Shown here: positions 47,001 through 64,000 of the stretch, in pieces
Numbering within the stretch: the first letter of the stretch is position 1
Layout of the letters: each line of letters begins with the position of its first letter
Origin: Panulirus ornatus
Taxonomy: Eukaryota > Arthropoda > Malacostraca > Decapoda > Palinuridae
Length of the DNA stretch: 64,000 nt
Reading direction: 5' to 3'
NCBI RefSeq assembly: GCF_036320965.1
Contig: NC_092249.1
Location: 9,997,279-10,061,278 of the forward strand
Translations under genes and position numbers: made by a program
The notes under the pieces: model-generated
Told to the model about the DNA's origin: nothing
Seen by the model: only the letters and a program-made list of their open reading frames with translations
The model's database searches: none

Positions 47001-47655
47001 ATGTATACCAATTATTCCCTCAACTGCCACATTACTCACCTTTGCATTCAAATCACCCATCACTATAACCCGGTCTTGTGCATCAAAACCACTAACACAC
47101 TCATTCAGCTGCTCCCAAAACACTTGCCTCTCATAATCTGTCTTCTCATGCCCAGGTGCATATGCACCAATAATCACCAATCTCTCTCCATCAACTTTCA
47201 GTTTTACCCATATCAATCTAGAATTTACTTTCTTTCACTCTATCACATACTCCCACAACTGATTCAGGAGTAGTGCTACTCCTTCCCTTGCTCTTGTCCT
47301 CTCACTAACCCCTGACTTTACTCCCAAGACATTCCTAAACCACTCTTCCCCTTTACCCTTTAGCTTCGTTTCACTCAGAGCCAAAACATTCAGGTTCCTT
47401 TCCTCAAACATACTACCTATCTCTCCTTTTTTCTCATCTTGGTTACATCCACACACATTTAGACACCCCAATCTGAGCCTTCGAGGAGGATGAGAACTCC
47501 TCGCGTGACTCCTTCATCTGTTTCCTCTTTTAGAAGGTTAAAATACAAGGAGGGAAGGGTTTCTGGCCCCCCGCTCCCATCCCCTTTAGTCGCCTTCTAC
47601 GACACGTGAGGAATGCGTGGGAAGCATTCTTTCTCCCCTATCCCTAGGGATAATA
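44092..47655 (-). mobile_element. Family B copy B5 (minus strand), full length with complete 5' head
   Basis: Tail at 44098-44160, long 3'UTR to about 44512, ORF 44513-47471, 5' head to 47655. It is the only minus copy that keeps the extreme 5' end, reading on its own strand TATCCCTAGGGATAGGGGAG. Its 3' three quarters pair with B4 and its 5' part is distinct. The 5' end abuts unique DNA with a possible host exon. Confidence 0.9.
44513..47471 (-). pseudogene. B5 endonuclease-RT ORF, broken but long open blocks
   Basis: Endonuclease: MGCLNVCGCNQDEKKGEIGS (47471), LALSETKLKGKGEEWF, IIGAYAPGHEKTDYERQVFW, VIVMGDLNAKVSNVAVEGII. The region ending SDHYLVEAK carries an ~18-base deletion near 46770. 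The 345-codon open block 46625-45588 covers the linker and RT up to [16 protein letters not shown] (Leu to Pro before Asp-Lys), with [16 protein letters not shown] and [17 protein letters not shown]. The 267-codon block 45448-44645 starts at [15 protein letters not shown] and includes [11 protein letters not shown] and the C-terminus. Breaks: near 47250, 46850, 46770, 46620, 45560-45450 (1-nt insertion and Gln-to-stop) and 44645. Confidence 0.85.
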
Positions 47656-47944
47656 TATAGATGGCGCATCTGTGGCATACGCATGGGGAGGGGCTGACCA
47701 TGTTCAAATCAAGTTTCAGAACGTGCAAGTTAAAGCAGTGACAACAGTAGACTTTAACTACAAGTCGCCGAGGTTCCTAAGCAGTAGCATAAGGCCTTTG
47801 AGGTTTTTGATAAACCTTTTGAATGGAGACAAGACAGGACATCCTTCTTATTTCACCAATGTTACTGGTCTTACCTACTATTACAACTATGTTGCCAATG
47901 GAGAACCTAAGGCCGTCATGGGGGCAGCCATGGTCACAGCTTAA
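47656..47944 (+). CDS. Possible host exon, ~95 codons, function unknown
   Basis: The frame is open from just after the B5 5' end to TAA 47942-47944. There is no ATG before the conserved-looking part; it reads DGASVAYAWGGADHVQIKFQ, then VDFNYKSPRF, LINLLNGDKTGHPSYFTNVT, GLTYYYNYVANGEPK. The preceding TATATAG could be a splice acceptor immediately before GATGGC. The balanced amino-acid content and alternating hydrophobic pattern look protein-like, unlike chance frames around it. I do not recognise the family. It could be the last exon of a secreted or lipid-binding-type protein, a processed fragment or chance. The B5 insertion would have separated it from upstream exons. Confidence 0.35.
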
Positions 47945-48660
47945 GCGTCGCGTCATGAGAAGAACCATCATAATGGAGTTGCACGGACTGTGATCCTCGC
48001 TGTGGTTACAAGAATGTTCTTCCGCCAACCAGTGATGCTACTACGTTTGTGAATCAAGATCCATTGCAACACAAACCTCACCAGGTGGTAGAGTGACCCG
48101 CAGTGTATCGAGACAGACTTCCCCAGAACTTTTTAAAGGGAAGTAAATGTTTATAGTTGTGTTACTTGCGTGATAGTTTTCATACATGGTGCTCTGACAA
48201 GAAAATAGTGAAATTGGAAAAAAATGTAGCTTAGACATTGAAGCTTATTCTTTCATTGAAATGTGAACAAAGGGAGTGATAGAGATGGAAAGCAAAAAGG
48301 TGTTTTTCATAAAGGTACTGGAAAAGTTGAGGTCCAGATAAAAATTTTGGTCTGTCAAGCTTTATTACGGCGGATGACCAACTACCTACCCTCATGTATC
48401 AAAGATATGGTTGTACTTTGTGTAATGAAGAAAATTGAGAAACATCATAAGCCAATATTCCTGTTTCATGATAAGAGAAGTGAACCAGGCAGTATGATAC
48501 AGTGGTTAAATTGATGAAAACTACTATTGACGTTTGTGTAAATAAATTATACATTTCCCTTTTCCATAGCCAGAGGTTGAACCATTACGTGACATTCATT
48601 TTTCATTTCATTTCAAGCTAGAAGTTTCAGTTTTCTAAATGATTTCTTACTTTTTTCATA
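47945..48660. other. Unique DNA, no supported gene
   Basis: About 700 bases between the possible exon and a TGTATA-rich ramp. An 83-codon frame at 48263-48514 (Lys-rich, no domain) is not supported. If 47656-47944 is a last exon, this would include its 3'UTR, but I see no clear AATAAA close to the stop. Confidence 0.4.
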
Positions 48661-48833
<173 letters not shown>

Positions 48834-51800
48834 TATCCCTGGGGATAAGGGTGAAAGAATACTTCCCACGCATTCCTCGCGTGTCGTAGAAGGCGACTAG
48901 AGGGGACGGGAGCGGGGGGCCAGAAATCCTCCCCTCCTTGTATTTTTTTAACTTTCTGAAATGGGAAACAGAAGGAGTCACGCGGCGAGTGCTCACCCTC
49001 CTCGAAGGCTCAGACTGGGGTGTCTAAATGTGTGTGGATATAACCAAGATGTGAAAAAAGGAGAGATAGGTAGTATGTTTGAGGAAAGGAACCTGGATGT
49101 TTTGGCTCTGAGTGAAACGAAGATCAAGGGTAAAGGGGAAGAGTGGTTTGGGAATGTCTTGGGAGTAAAGTTAGGGGTTAGTGAGAGGACAAGAGCAAGG
49201 GAAGGAGTAGCAGTACTCCTCAAACAGGAGTTGTGGGAGTATGTGATAGAATGTAAGAAAGTAAATTCTCGATTAATATGGGTAAAACTGAAAGTTGATA
49301 GAGAGAGATGGGTGATTATTGGTGCATATGCACCTGGGCATGAGAAGAAAGATCATGAGAGGCAAGTGTTTTGGGAGCAGCTGAATGAGTGTGTTAGTGG
49401 TTTTGATGCACGAGACCGGGTTATAGTGATGGATGATTTCAATGCAAGGGTGAGTAATGTGGCAGTTGAGGGAATAACTGGTATACATGGGGTGTTCAGT
49501 GTTGTAAATGAAAATGGTGAAGAGCTTGTAGATTTATGTGCTAAAAAAGGACTGGTGATTGGGAATACCTGGTTTAAAAAGCGAGATATATATAAGTATA
49601 CGTGGCCAGAGAGCGTTATTGGATTACGTGTTAATTGACAGGCGCGCGAAAGGGAGACTTTTGGATATTAATGTGCTGAGAGGTGCAACTGGAGGGATGT
49701 CTGATCATTATCTTGTGGAGGCTAAGGTGAAGATTTGTATGGGTTTTCAGAAAAGAAGAGTGAATGTTGGGGTGAAGAGGGTGGTGAGAGTAAGTGAGCT
49801 TGGGAAGGAGACTTGTGTGAGGAAGTACCAGGAGAGACTGAGTACAGAATGGAAAAAGGTGAGAACAATGGAAGTAAAGGGAGTGGGGGAGGAATGGGAA
49901 GTATTTAGGGAATCAGTGATGGATTGCGCAAAAGATGCTTGTGGCATGAGAAGAGTGGGAGGTGGGTTGATTAGAAAGGGTAGTGAGTGGTGGGATGAAG
50001 AAGTAAGATTATTAGTGAAAGAGAAGAGAGAGGCATTTGGACGATTTTTGCAGGGAAAAAATGCAATTGAGTGGGAGATGTTTAAATGAAAGAGACAGGA
50101 GGTCAAGAGAAAGGTGCAAGAGGTGAAAGAGAGGGCAAATGAGTGTTGGGGTGAGAGAGTATCATTAGATTTTAGGGAGGATAAAAAGATGTTCTGGAAG
50201 GAGGTAAATAAAGTGCGTAAGACAAGGGAGCAAATGGGAGCGTAAGTGAAGGGCGCAAATGGGGAGGTGATAACAAGTAGTGGTGATGTGAGAAGGAGAT
50301 GGAGTGAGTATTTCAAAGGTTTGTTGAATGTGTTTGATGATAGATTGGCAGATATAGGGTGTTTTGGTCGAGATGGTGTGCAAAGTGAGAGGGTTAGGGA
50401 AAATGATTTGGTAAACAGAGAAAAGGTAGTAAAAGTTTTGCGGAAGATGGAAGCCGGCAAGGCAGCAGGTTTGGATGGTATTGCAGTGGAATTTATTAAA
50501 AAAGGGGGTAACTGTATTGTTGACTGGTTGGTAAGGTTATTTAATGTATGTATGACTCATGGTGTGGTGCCTGAGGATTGGCGGAATGCGTGCATAGTGC
50601 CATTGTACAAAGGCAAAGGGGATAAGAGTGAGTGCTCAAATTATAGAGGTATAAGTTTGTTGAGTATTCCTGGTAAATTATATGGGAGGGTATTGATTGA
50701 GAGGGTAAAGGCATGTACAGAGCATCAGATTGGGGAAGAGCAGTGTGGTTTCAGAAGTGGTAGAGGATGTGTGGATCAGGTGTTTGCTTTGAAGAATGTA
50801 TATGAGAAATACTTAGAAAAGGAAATGGATTTGTATGTAACATTTATGGATCTGGAGAAGGCATATGATAGAGTTGATAGATATGCTCTGTGGAAGGTAT
50901 TAAGAATATATGGTGTGAGTGGCAAGTTGTTAGAAGCAGTGAAAAGTTTTTATCGAGGATGTGAGGCATGTGTACGTGTAGGAAGAGAGGAAACTCATTG
51001 GTTCTCAGTGAATGTAGGTTTCCGGCAGGGGTGTGTGATGTCTCCATGGTTGTTTAATTTGTTCATGGATGGGGTTGTTAGGGAGGTGAATGCAAGAGTT
51101 TTGGAAAGAGGGGCAAGTATGAAGTCTGTTGTGGATGAGAGAGCTTGGGAAGTGAGTCAGTTGTTGTTCGCTGATGATACAGTGCTGGTGGCTGATTCAT
51201 GTGAGAAACTGCAGAAGCTGGTGACTGAGTTTGGTAAAGTGTGTGGAAGAAGAAAGTTAAGAGTAAATGTGAATAAGAGCAAGGTTATTAGGTACAGTAG
51301 GGTTGAGGGTCAAGTCAATTGGGAGGTGAGTTTGAATGGAGAAAAACTGGAGGAAGTGAAGTGTTTTAGATATCTGGGAGTGGATCTGGCAGCGGATGGA
51401 ACCATGGAAGCGGAAGTGGATCATAGGGTGGGGGAGGGGGCGAAAATTTTGGGAGCCTTGAAAAATGTGTGGAAGTCGAGAACATTATCTCGGAAAGCAA
51501 AAATGGGTATGTTTGAAGGAATAGTGGTTCCAACAATGTTGTATGGTTGCGAGGCGTGGGCTATGGATAGAGTTGTGCGCAGGAGGATGGATGTGCTGGA
51601 AATGAGATGTTTGAGGACAATGTGTGGTGTGAGGTGGTTTGATCGAGTAAGTAACGTAAGGGTAAGAGAGATGTGTGGAAATAAAAAGAGCGTGGTTGAG
51701 AGAGCAGAAGAGGGTGTTTTGAAATGGTTTGGGCACATGGAGAGAATGAGTGAGGAAAGATTGACCAAGAGGATATATGTGTCGGAGGTGGAGGGAACGA

Positions 51801-52122
51801 GGAGAAGAGGGAGACCAAATTGGAGGTGGAAAGATGGAGTGAAAAAGATTTTGTGTGATCGGGGCCTGAACATGCAGGAGGGTGAAAGGAGGGCAAGGAA
51901 TAGAGTGAATTGGAGCAATGTGGTATACAGGGGTTGACATGCTGTCAGTGGATTGAATCAAGGCATGTGAAGCGTCTGGGGTAAACCATGGAAAGCTGTG
52001 TAGGTATGTATATTTGCGTGTGTGGACGTGTGTATGTACATGTGTATGGGGGGGGGTTGGGCCATTTCTTTCGTCTGTTTCCTTGCGCTACCTCGCAAAC
52101 GCGGGAGACAGCGACAAAGCAT
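48834..52122 (+). mobile_element. Family B copy B6: full-length RTE-like element, short-3'UTR subfamily
   Basis: 5' head from CCCTGGGGATAAGGG (48838), endonuclease-RT ORF, and a 3'UTR of only about 185 bases ending GACAGCGACAAAGCAT + poly(A). Compared with B1 the 3'UTR lacks roughly 270 internal bases between CCATGGAAAG and TAGGTATGTATATTTGCG. This is the best reference copy of the family in the window. Confidence 0.9.
48961..51937 (+). pseudogene. B6 endonuclease-RT ORF: RT domain intact, upstream part broken
   Basis: ATG 48961 ([20 protein letters not shown]) is the first in-frame start of a complete copy. Endonuclease: [84 protein letters not shown]. Lesions: ~17-nt deletion near 49602, TGA near 50087, TAA near 50243. 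From 50246 an uninterrupted 563-codon frame carries all RT motifs ([81 protein letters not shown] at about 51166-51177) and the basic C-terminus. It ends at TGA 51935-51937, a CGA-to-TGA change shared by the short-3'UTR copies. Confidence 0.85.
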
Positions 52123-52127
52123 AAAAA

Positions 52128-52196
<69 letters not shown>

Positions 52197-52230
52197 ATAC
52201 CTCGTCGCTGTCTCCCGCGTTTGCGAGACT
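52083..52230. repeat. Tail-to-tail inverted repeat: B6 tail, A/TA/T tract, inverted tail
   Basis: The family B tail (CTCGCAAACGCGGGAGACAG, about 52092-52111) is followed by (A)n (52124-52145), (TA)n (52145-52170) and (T)n (52171-52196). The reverse complement of the tail follows (CTGTCTCCCGCGTTTGCGAG, 52208-52227). Arms of about 35 bases could form a hairpin. The inverted arm then joins the interior of copy B7. Confidence 0.9.

Positions 52231-53590
<1,360 letters not shown>

Positions 53591-53672
<82 letters not shown>
53591..53672. repeat. (TA)n microsatellite, ~82 bp
   Basis: Joins Penelope leader CTTTCCAA to family B interior at GGTTTTGGTCGAGG. Confidence 0.95.

Positions 53673-55830
<2,158 letters not shown>

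Positions 55831-55920
<90 letters not shown>
55831..55920. repeat. (TA)n microsatellite, ~90 bp
   Basis: Same joint as at 53591: Penelope leader on the left, GGTTTTGGTCGAGG of family B on the right. Confidence 0.95.
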
Positions 55921-55923
<3 letters not shown>

Positions 55924-57499
55924 TTTTGGTCGAGGTGGTGTGCAAAGTGCGAGGGTTAGGGAAAATGAGTTGGTAAACAGAGAAGAGGTAGTAAAAGCTT
56001 TGCGGAAGATGAAAGCCGGCAAGGCAGCAGGTTTGGATGGTATTGCAGTGGAATTTATTAAAAAAGGGGGTGACTGTATTGTTGACTGGTTGGTAAGGTT
56101 ATTTAATGTATGTATGACTCATGGTGAGGTGCCTGAGGATTGGCGGAATGCGTGCATAGTGCCATTGTACAAAGGCAAAGGGGATAAGAGTGAGTGCTCA
56201 AATTACAGAGGTATAAGTTTGTTGAGTATTCCTGGCAAATTATATGGGAGGGTATTGATTGAGAGGGTGAAGGCATGTACAGAGCATCAGATTGGGGAAG
56301 AGCAGTGTGGTTTCAGAAGTGGTAGAGGATGTGTGGATCAGGTGTTTGCTTTGAAGAATGTATGTGAGAAATACTTAGAAAAGCAAATGGATTTGTATGT
56401 AGCATTTATGGATCTGGAGAAGGCATATGATAGAGTTGATAGAGATGCTCTGTGGAAGGTATTAAGAATATATGGTGTGGGAGGCAAGTTGTTAGAAGCA
56501 GTGAAAAGTTTTTATGGAGGATGTAAGGCATGTGTACGTGTAGGAAGAGAGGAAAATGATTGGTTCTCAGTGAATGTAGGTTTGCGGCAGGGGTGTGTGA
56601 TGTCTCCATGGTTGTTTAATTTGTTTATGGATGGGGTTGTTAGGGAGGTGAATGCAAGAGTTTTGGAAAGAGGGGCAAGTATGAAGTCTGTTAGGGATGA
56701 GAGAGCTTGGGAAGTGAGTCAGTTGTTGTTCGCTGATGATACAGCGCTGGTGGCTGATTCATGTGAGAAATTGCAGAAGCTGGTGACTGAGTTTGGTAAA
56801 GTGTGTGAAAGAAGAAAGTTAAGAGTAAATGTGAATAAGAGCAAGGTTATTAGGTGCAGTAGGGTTGAGGGTCAAGTCAATTGGGAGGTGAGTTTGAATG
56901 GAGAAAAACTGGAGGAAGTGAAGTGTTTTAGATACCTGGGAGTGGATCTGGCAGCGGATGGAATCATGGAAGCGGAAGTGGATCATAGGGTGGGGGAGGG
57001 GGCGAAAATTCTGGGAGCCTTGAAGAATGTGTGGAAGTCGAGAACATTATCTCGGAAAGCAAAAATACGTATGTTTGAAGGAATAGTGGTTCCAACAATG
57101 TTGTATGGTTGCGAGGCGTGGACTATGGATAGAGTTGTGCGCAGGTGGATGGATGTGCTGGAAATGAGATGTTTGAGGACAATGTGTGGTGTGAGGTGGT
57201 TTGATCGAGTAAGTAACGTAAGGGTGAGAGAGATGTGTGGAAATAAAAAGAGCGTGGTTGAGAGAGCAGAAGAGGGTGTTTTGAAATGGTTTGGTCACAT
57301 GGAGAGAATGAGTGAGGAAAGATTGACCAAGAGGATATATGTGTCGGAGGTGGAGGGAACGAGGAGAAGAGGGAGACCAAATTGGAGGTGGAAAGATGGA
57401 GTGAAAAAGATTTTGTGTGATCGGGACCTGAACATGCAGGAGGGTGAAAGGAGGGCAAAGAATAGAGTGAATTGGAGCGATGTGGTATACCGGGGTTGA
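55921..57499 (+). pseudogene. B9 RT fragment, uninterrupted but lacking endonuclease
   Basis: Open from the TA array to the subfamily TGA at 57497-57499. It has every RT motif of B6 ([78 protein letters not shown]) and the Trp-rich end. Private changes include KIRMFEG for KMGMFEG and RRWMDV for RRRMDV. Its N-terminal Tyr-Ile run is translated microsatellite. With no endonuclease or 5' head it could not be autonomous. Confidence 0.85.
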
Positions 57500-57618
57500 C
57501 GTGCTGTCAGTGGATTGAATCAAGGCATGTGTATGGGGGTGGGTTGGGCCATTTCTTTCGTCTGTTTCCTTGCGCTACCTCGCAAACGCGGGAGACAGTG
57601 ACAAAGAAAAAAAGAAAA
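55921..57618 (+). mobile_element. Family B copy B9: duplicate of B8 with a further shortened 3'UTR
   Basis: It matches B8 at an offset of about 2248 bases with the same left joint. Near 57525 its 3'UTR jumps from CAAGGCATGTG to the second CATGTG (TATGGGGGTGGGTTGGGCC), deleting about 80 bases between two CATGTG repeats. The tail is GACAGTGACAAAG. Confidence 0.9.
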
Positions 57619-58920
<1,302 letters not shown>

Positions 58921-58960
<40 letters not shown>

Positions 58961-59014
58961 TATTTAATTATTTATTTATTTATTTATCTATTTATTTATT
59001 TATTCATTATACTT
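58921..59014. repeat. poly(A) and (TTTA)n between tail-to-tail family B copies
   Basis: A run of about 36 A, short TATATA, then ATTTATTTATTT-type repeats up to the inverted tail of B11. The G/C-rich tails on either side (58880-58915 and about 59016-59060) are inverted relative to each other. Confidence 0.9.
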
Positions 59015-62000
59015 TGTAGCTGTCTCCCGCGTTAGCGACGTCGCGCAAGGAAACAGACGAAAGAATGGCCCAACCCACCCACATTCACATGAATATACAT
59101 ACACGTCCACACATGCATATGTATATACCTATATATTTCAACGTATATATATATATATATACACACACAGACATATACATACATACACATGCACGTAATT
59201 CATACTGTCTGCCTTTATTCATTCCCATCGCCGCCCCGCCACACATGAAATAACACCCCCCCCGCATCTGCGCGAGTTAACGCTAGGAAAAGATAACAAA
59301 TGCCATATTCGTTCACACTCAGTCTCTAGCTGTCATGTATAATGCACCGAAACCACAGCCCCCTTTCCACATCCACGCCCCACAGAACTTTCCATGGTTT
59401 ACCCTACACGCTTCACATGCCTTGGTTCAATCTATTAACAGTCCGTCGACTCCGGTATACCACATCGTTCCAATTCACTCTATTCCTTGCACGCCTTTTA
59501 CCTTCCGACATGTTCAGCCCGAGAACTCAAAATCTTTTTCACTCCATCTTTCCTACTCCAATTTGGTCTCCTAATTATTCTCGTTCCCTCCAACTTTGAC
59601 ACATATATCCTCTTTGTCAATCTTTCCTCACTCATTCTCTCCATGTGACCAAACCACTTTAAAACACCCTCTTATGCTCTCTCAACCACACCCTTCTATT
59701 ACCACACATCTCTCTTACGCTTTCATTACTTATTCGATCAAACCACCGCACACCACATATTGTCTTCAAACATCTCATTTCCAGCACATCCATCCACCTC
59801 CGCACAACTCTATCTATAGCCCACGTCTCACAACCATATAATATTGTTGGAACTACTATTCCTTCAAACATACCCATTTTTGCTTTCCTTGATAACGTTC
59901 TCGCCTTCCACACACTTCTTAACGCTCATAGAACTTTCGCCCCTCCCCCACCCTATGACTCGCTTCAGCTTCCATGGTTCCATCCGCTGCCAAATCCAGT
60001 CCCAGATATCTAAAACACTTCAATTCCTCCAGTTTTTCTCCATTCGAACTTACCTCCCAATTGAGTTGTCTCTCAACCCTACTGTACCTTGATCTTAATC
60101 ACATTTACTCTCAGCTTTCTTTTTTCACTCACCTTACCAAACTCAGTCACTAGTTTCTGCAGTTTCTCACCCGAATCAGCCACCTGCGCTGTATCATCAG
60201 CGAACAACAACTGACTCACTTCCCAAGCTCTCTCATCCACAACAGACTGAATACTTGCCCCTCTCTCCAAAACTCTTGCATTCACCTCCCTAACAACCCC
60301 ATCAATAAGTGAATGAAAAAACCATGGAGACAACACGCACCGCTGCCGCAAACCGCCATTCACTGAGAACCAATCACTCTCCTCTCCTCCTACACGTACA
60401 CATGCCTTACATCCTCGATAAAAACTTTTCACTGCTTCTAACAACTTGCATCCCACACCATACATTCTTAATACGTTCCACGTAGCATCTCTATCAACTC
60501 TATCATATGCCTTCTCCAGATCCATAAATACTACATACAAATCCATTTGCTTTTCTAAGTATTTCTCACATACATTCTTCAAAGCAAACACTTAATCCAC
60601 ACATCCTGTACCATTTCTGAAACTACACTGCTCTTCCCCAGTCTCATGCTCTGTCCATGCCTTCACCCTCTAAATCAATACCCTCCCATATAATTTCCCA
60701 GGAATAGTCAACAAATTTATACCTCTGTAATTTGAGCACTCACCTTTATTCCCTTTGCCTTTGTACAATGGCCTTAGGCAAGCATTCCGCCAATCCTCAG
60801 GCACCTCACCATGAGTAATTAATACATTAAATAACCTTACCAACCAGACAACGGTACAGTCACCCCCTTTTGAAAAAAATTCCATTGCAGTACCATCCAA
60901 ACCCGCTGCCTTGCCGGCTTTCATCTTCCACAAAGCTTTTACACCTCTTCTCTGTTTACTAAGTCATTCTCCTTAACCCTCTCACTTTGCACACCACATC
61001 GACCAAAACATCCTATATCTGCTACTCTATCATCAAACACATTCAACAAACCTTCAAAATACTCACTCCATATTCTTGTCCCATCACCGCTATTTGTTAT
61101 CACCTCCCCATTAGCCCCCTTCCCTGATGTTCCCATTTGTTCCCATGTCTTACGCACTTTATTTACCTCCTTCCAAAACATCTTTTTGTTCTCCCTAAAA
61201 TTTAATGATATTCTCTCACCCCAGCTCTCATTTGCCCTCTTTTTCACTTCTTGCACCTCTTTCTTGACCTCCTGCCTATTTCTTTTATACATCTCCCACT
61301 CATTTCCATTTTTTCCCTGCAAAAAACCGTCCAAATTCCTCTCTTTTCTCTTTCACTTATAGTCCTACTTCTTCATCCCACCACTCACTACCCTTTCTAA
61401 TCTGCCCACCTCTCACGCTTCTCATGCCACAAGCATCTTTTGTGCAGTCGATCACTGTTTCTCTAAATACATCTCATTCCTCCCCCATTCCACATACGTT
61501 CTTTGTTCTCACCTTTTTCCATTCTGTACCCAGTCTCTCCTAGTACTTCCTCACACAAGTCTCCTTCCCAAGCTCACTTACTGTCACCACTCTCTTCACC
61601 ACAACATTCTCTCTTCTTTTCTGAAAATCTATACAAATCTTCAACTCCGCCCCAACATGATGATTATCAGACATCCCTCCAATTACACCTCTCAACACAT
61701 TAAACGCCCAAAAGTCTCTCTCTTTCACGCGCCTATCAATCAAGAGCTCTCCTTCTTACATACGTATACCTACGTATATCTCTCCTTTTAAACCAGGTAT
61801 TCCCAGTCATAAGCCCTTCTTCTGCGCACAAATATACAAACTCTGCACCATTTCCATTTACAACACTAAACACCCCATGTACACCAAATATTCCCTCAAG
61901 TGTCACATTACTCACCTTTCCATTGAAATCACGCTTCACTATAACCCGGTCACGTGCATCAAAACTACTAACACACTCACTCAGCTGCTCCCAAAACACT

Positions 62001-62270
62001 TGCCTCTCATGATCTTTCTTCTCATGTCCAGATGCATATGCGCCAATAATCACCCATCTCTCTCCATCCACTTTCAGTCTTATCCATATCAATCTAGAGT
62101 CTAATTTCTTACACTCTATCATATACTCCCACCACTCCTGTTTCAGGAGTAGTGCTACTCCTTCCCTTGCTCTTGTCCTCTCACCAACCCCTGAGTTTAC
62201 TCCCAAAACATTCCCAAACCACTCTTCCCCTTTACTCTTTAGATTCGTTTCACTCAAAGATAGAACATTC
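59015..62270 (-). mobile_element. Family B copy B11 (minus strand), long-3'UTR type, older
   Basis: Tail at about 59020 (CTGTCTCCCGCGTTAGCGAC), long 3'UTR to about 59412, ORF 59413-62270. It is cut at the endonuclease N-terminus (TAGAACATTC) by (TA)n. It is more diverged from the plus-strand copies than they are from each other. Confidence 0.85.
59413..62270 (-). pseudogene. B11 endonuclease-RT ORF, heavily broken
   Basis: Endonuclease from 62270 downward: [52 protein letters not shown] (GD changed to RD), then pieces near 61743-61540 (MSDNHHVGAELKI in place of SDHYLVEAK). [78 protein letters not shown]. Many frameshifts and stops occur, for example near 61750, 61535, 61360, 60935, 60670, 60595, 60080 and 59915. 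Endonuclease catalytic motifs are damaged, while FADD survives. The divergence marks an old insertion. Confidence 0.85.

Positions 62271-62635
<365 letters not shown>

Positions 62636-62712
<77 letters not shown>
62636..62712. repeat. (TA)n microsatellite, ~77 bp
   Basis: Between the E1 tail and the interior of B12 (TCGAGGATGTAAGG). Confidence 0.95.

Positions 62713-64000
<1,288 letters not shown>

Overview
This is a repeat-dominated stretch of a eukaryotic, most likely arthropod, nuclear genome. Nearly all recognisable coding sequence belongs to retroelements, and no intact host gene, tRNA or rRNA can be supported. The retroelement mix, the very long (TA)n arrays and a G/C-rich tail ending near GCGGGAGACAGCGACAAAG fit a decapod crustacean. 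Spiny lobster is my guess from memory of similar repeats; no search was run.

Three element families explain about 75-80 % of the window. Family A (copies A1-A6) is a two-ORF non-LTR retrotransposon of the I/Nimb-like group: an ORF1 gag-like protein with zinc knuckles, and an ORF2 with AP endonuclease, reverse transcriptase (RT), RNase H and a terminal CCHC. Family B (B1-B12) is an RTE-like non-LTR element with a single endonuclease+RT ORF, a conserved 5' head (CCCTGGGGATA...) and a conserved structured 3' tail, usually followed by (TA)n. Family C (C1, C2) is a Penelope-like element with RT and GIY-YIG endonuclease. Its terminal repeats carry candidate hammerhead ribozymes, and two inverted pairs of the same terminal repeat (D1, D2) lie further on. 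E1 is a short non-autonomous derivative of family B.

Layout. 1-6381 A1, near full length; 6388-8956 A2, internally deleted; 8957-9170 A6, a 3'UTR scrap; 9490-10545 a ~57-bp minisatellite; 10640-11830 older degenerate repeats; 11944-12453 an unidentified minus-strand ORF; 12821-18541 A3; 18542-19828 unique DNA with a small tandem repeat; 19829-23190 B1; 23191-26530 AT-rich DNA with no supported gene; 26531-36909 a gapless same-strand chain A4-A5-B2-C1-C2; 36990-47655 three head-to-tail minus-strand B copies (B3, B4, B5); 47656-48833 unique DNA with a possible host exon; 48834-64000 a nest of plus-strand B copies (B6-B10, B12), one minus copy (B11), E1, two inverted Penelope terminal repeats and long (TA)n arrays.

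Every element ORF is broken somewhere, so none of these copies looks autonomous. The best candidates for something not routinely annotated are: a deletion derivative of family A shared by two copies (A2, A4); a head-plus-tail short element derived from family B (E1); hammerhead-like motifs with a palindromic helix III in the Penelope repeats, including inverted pairs; a mosaic middle copy in the B3-B4-B5 array that marks an unequal crossover; and (TA)n arrays that repeatedly bridge non-contiguous element pieces. The last may be biology or an assembly artefact.
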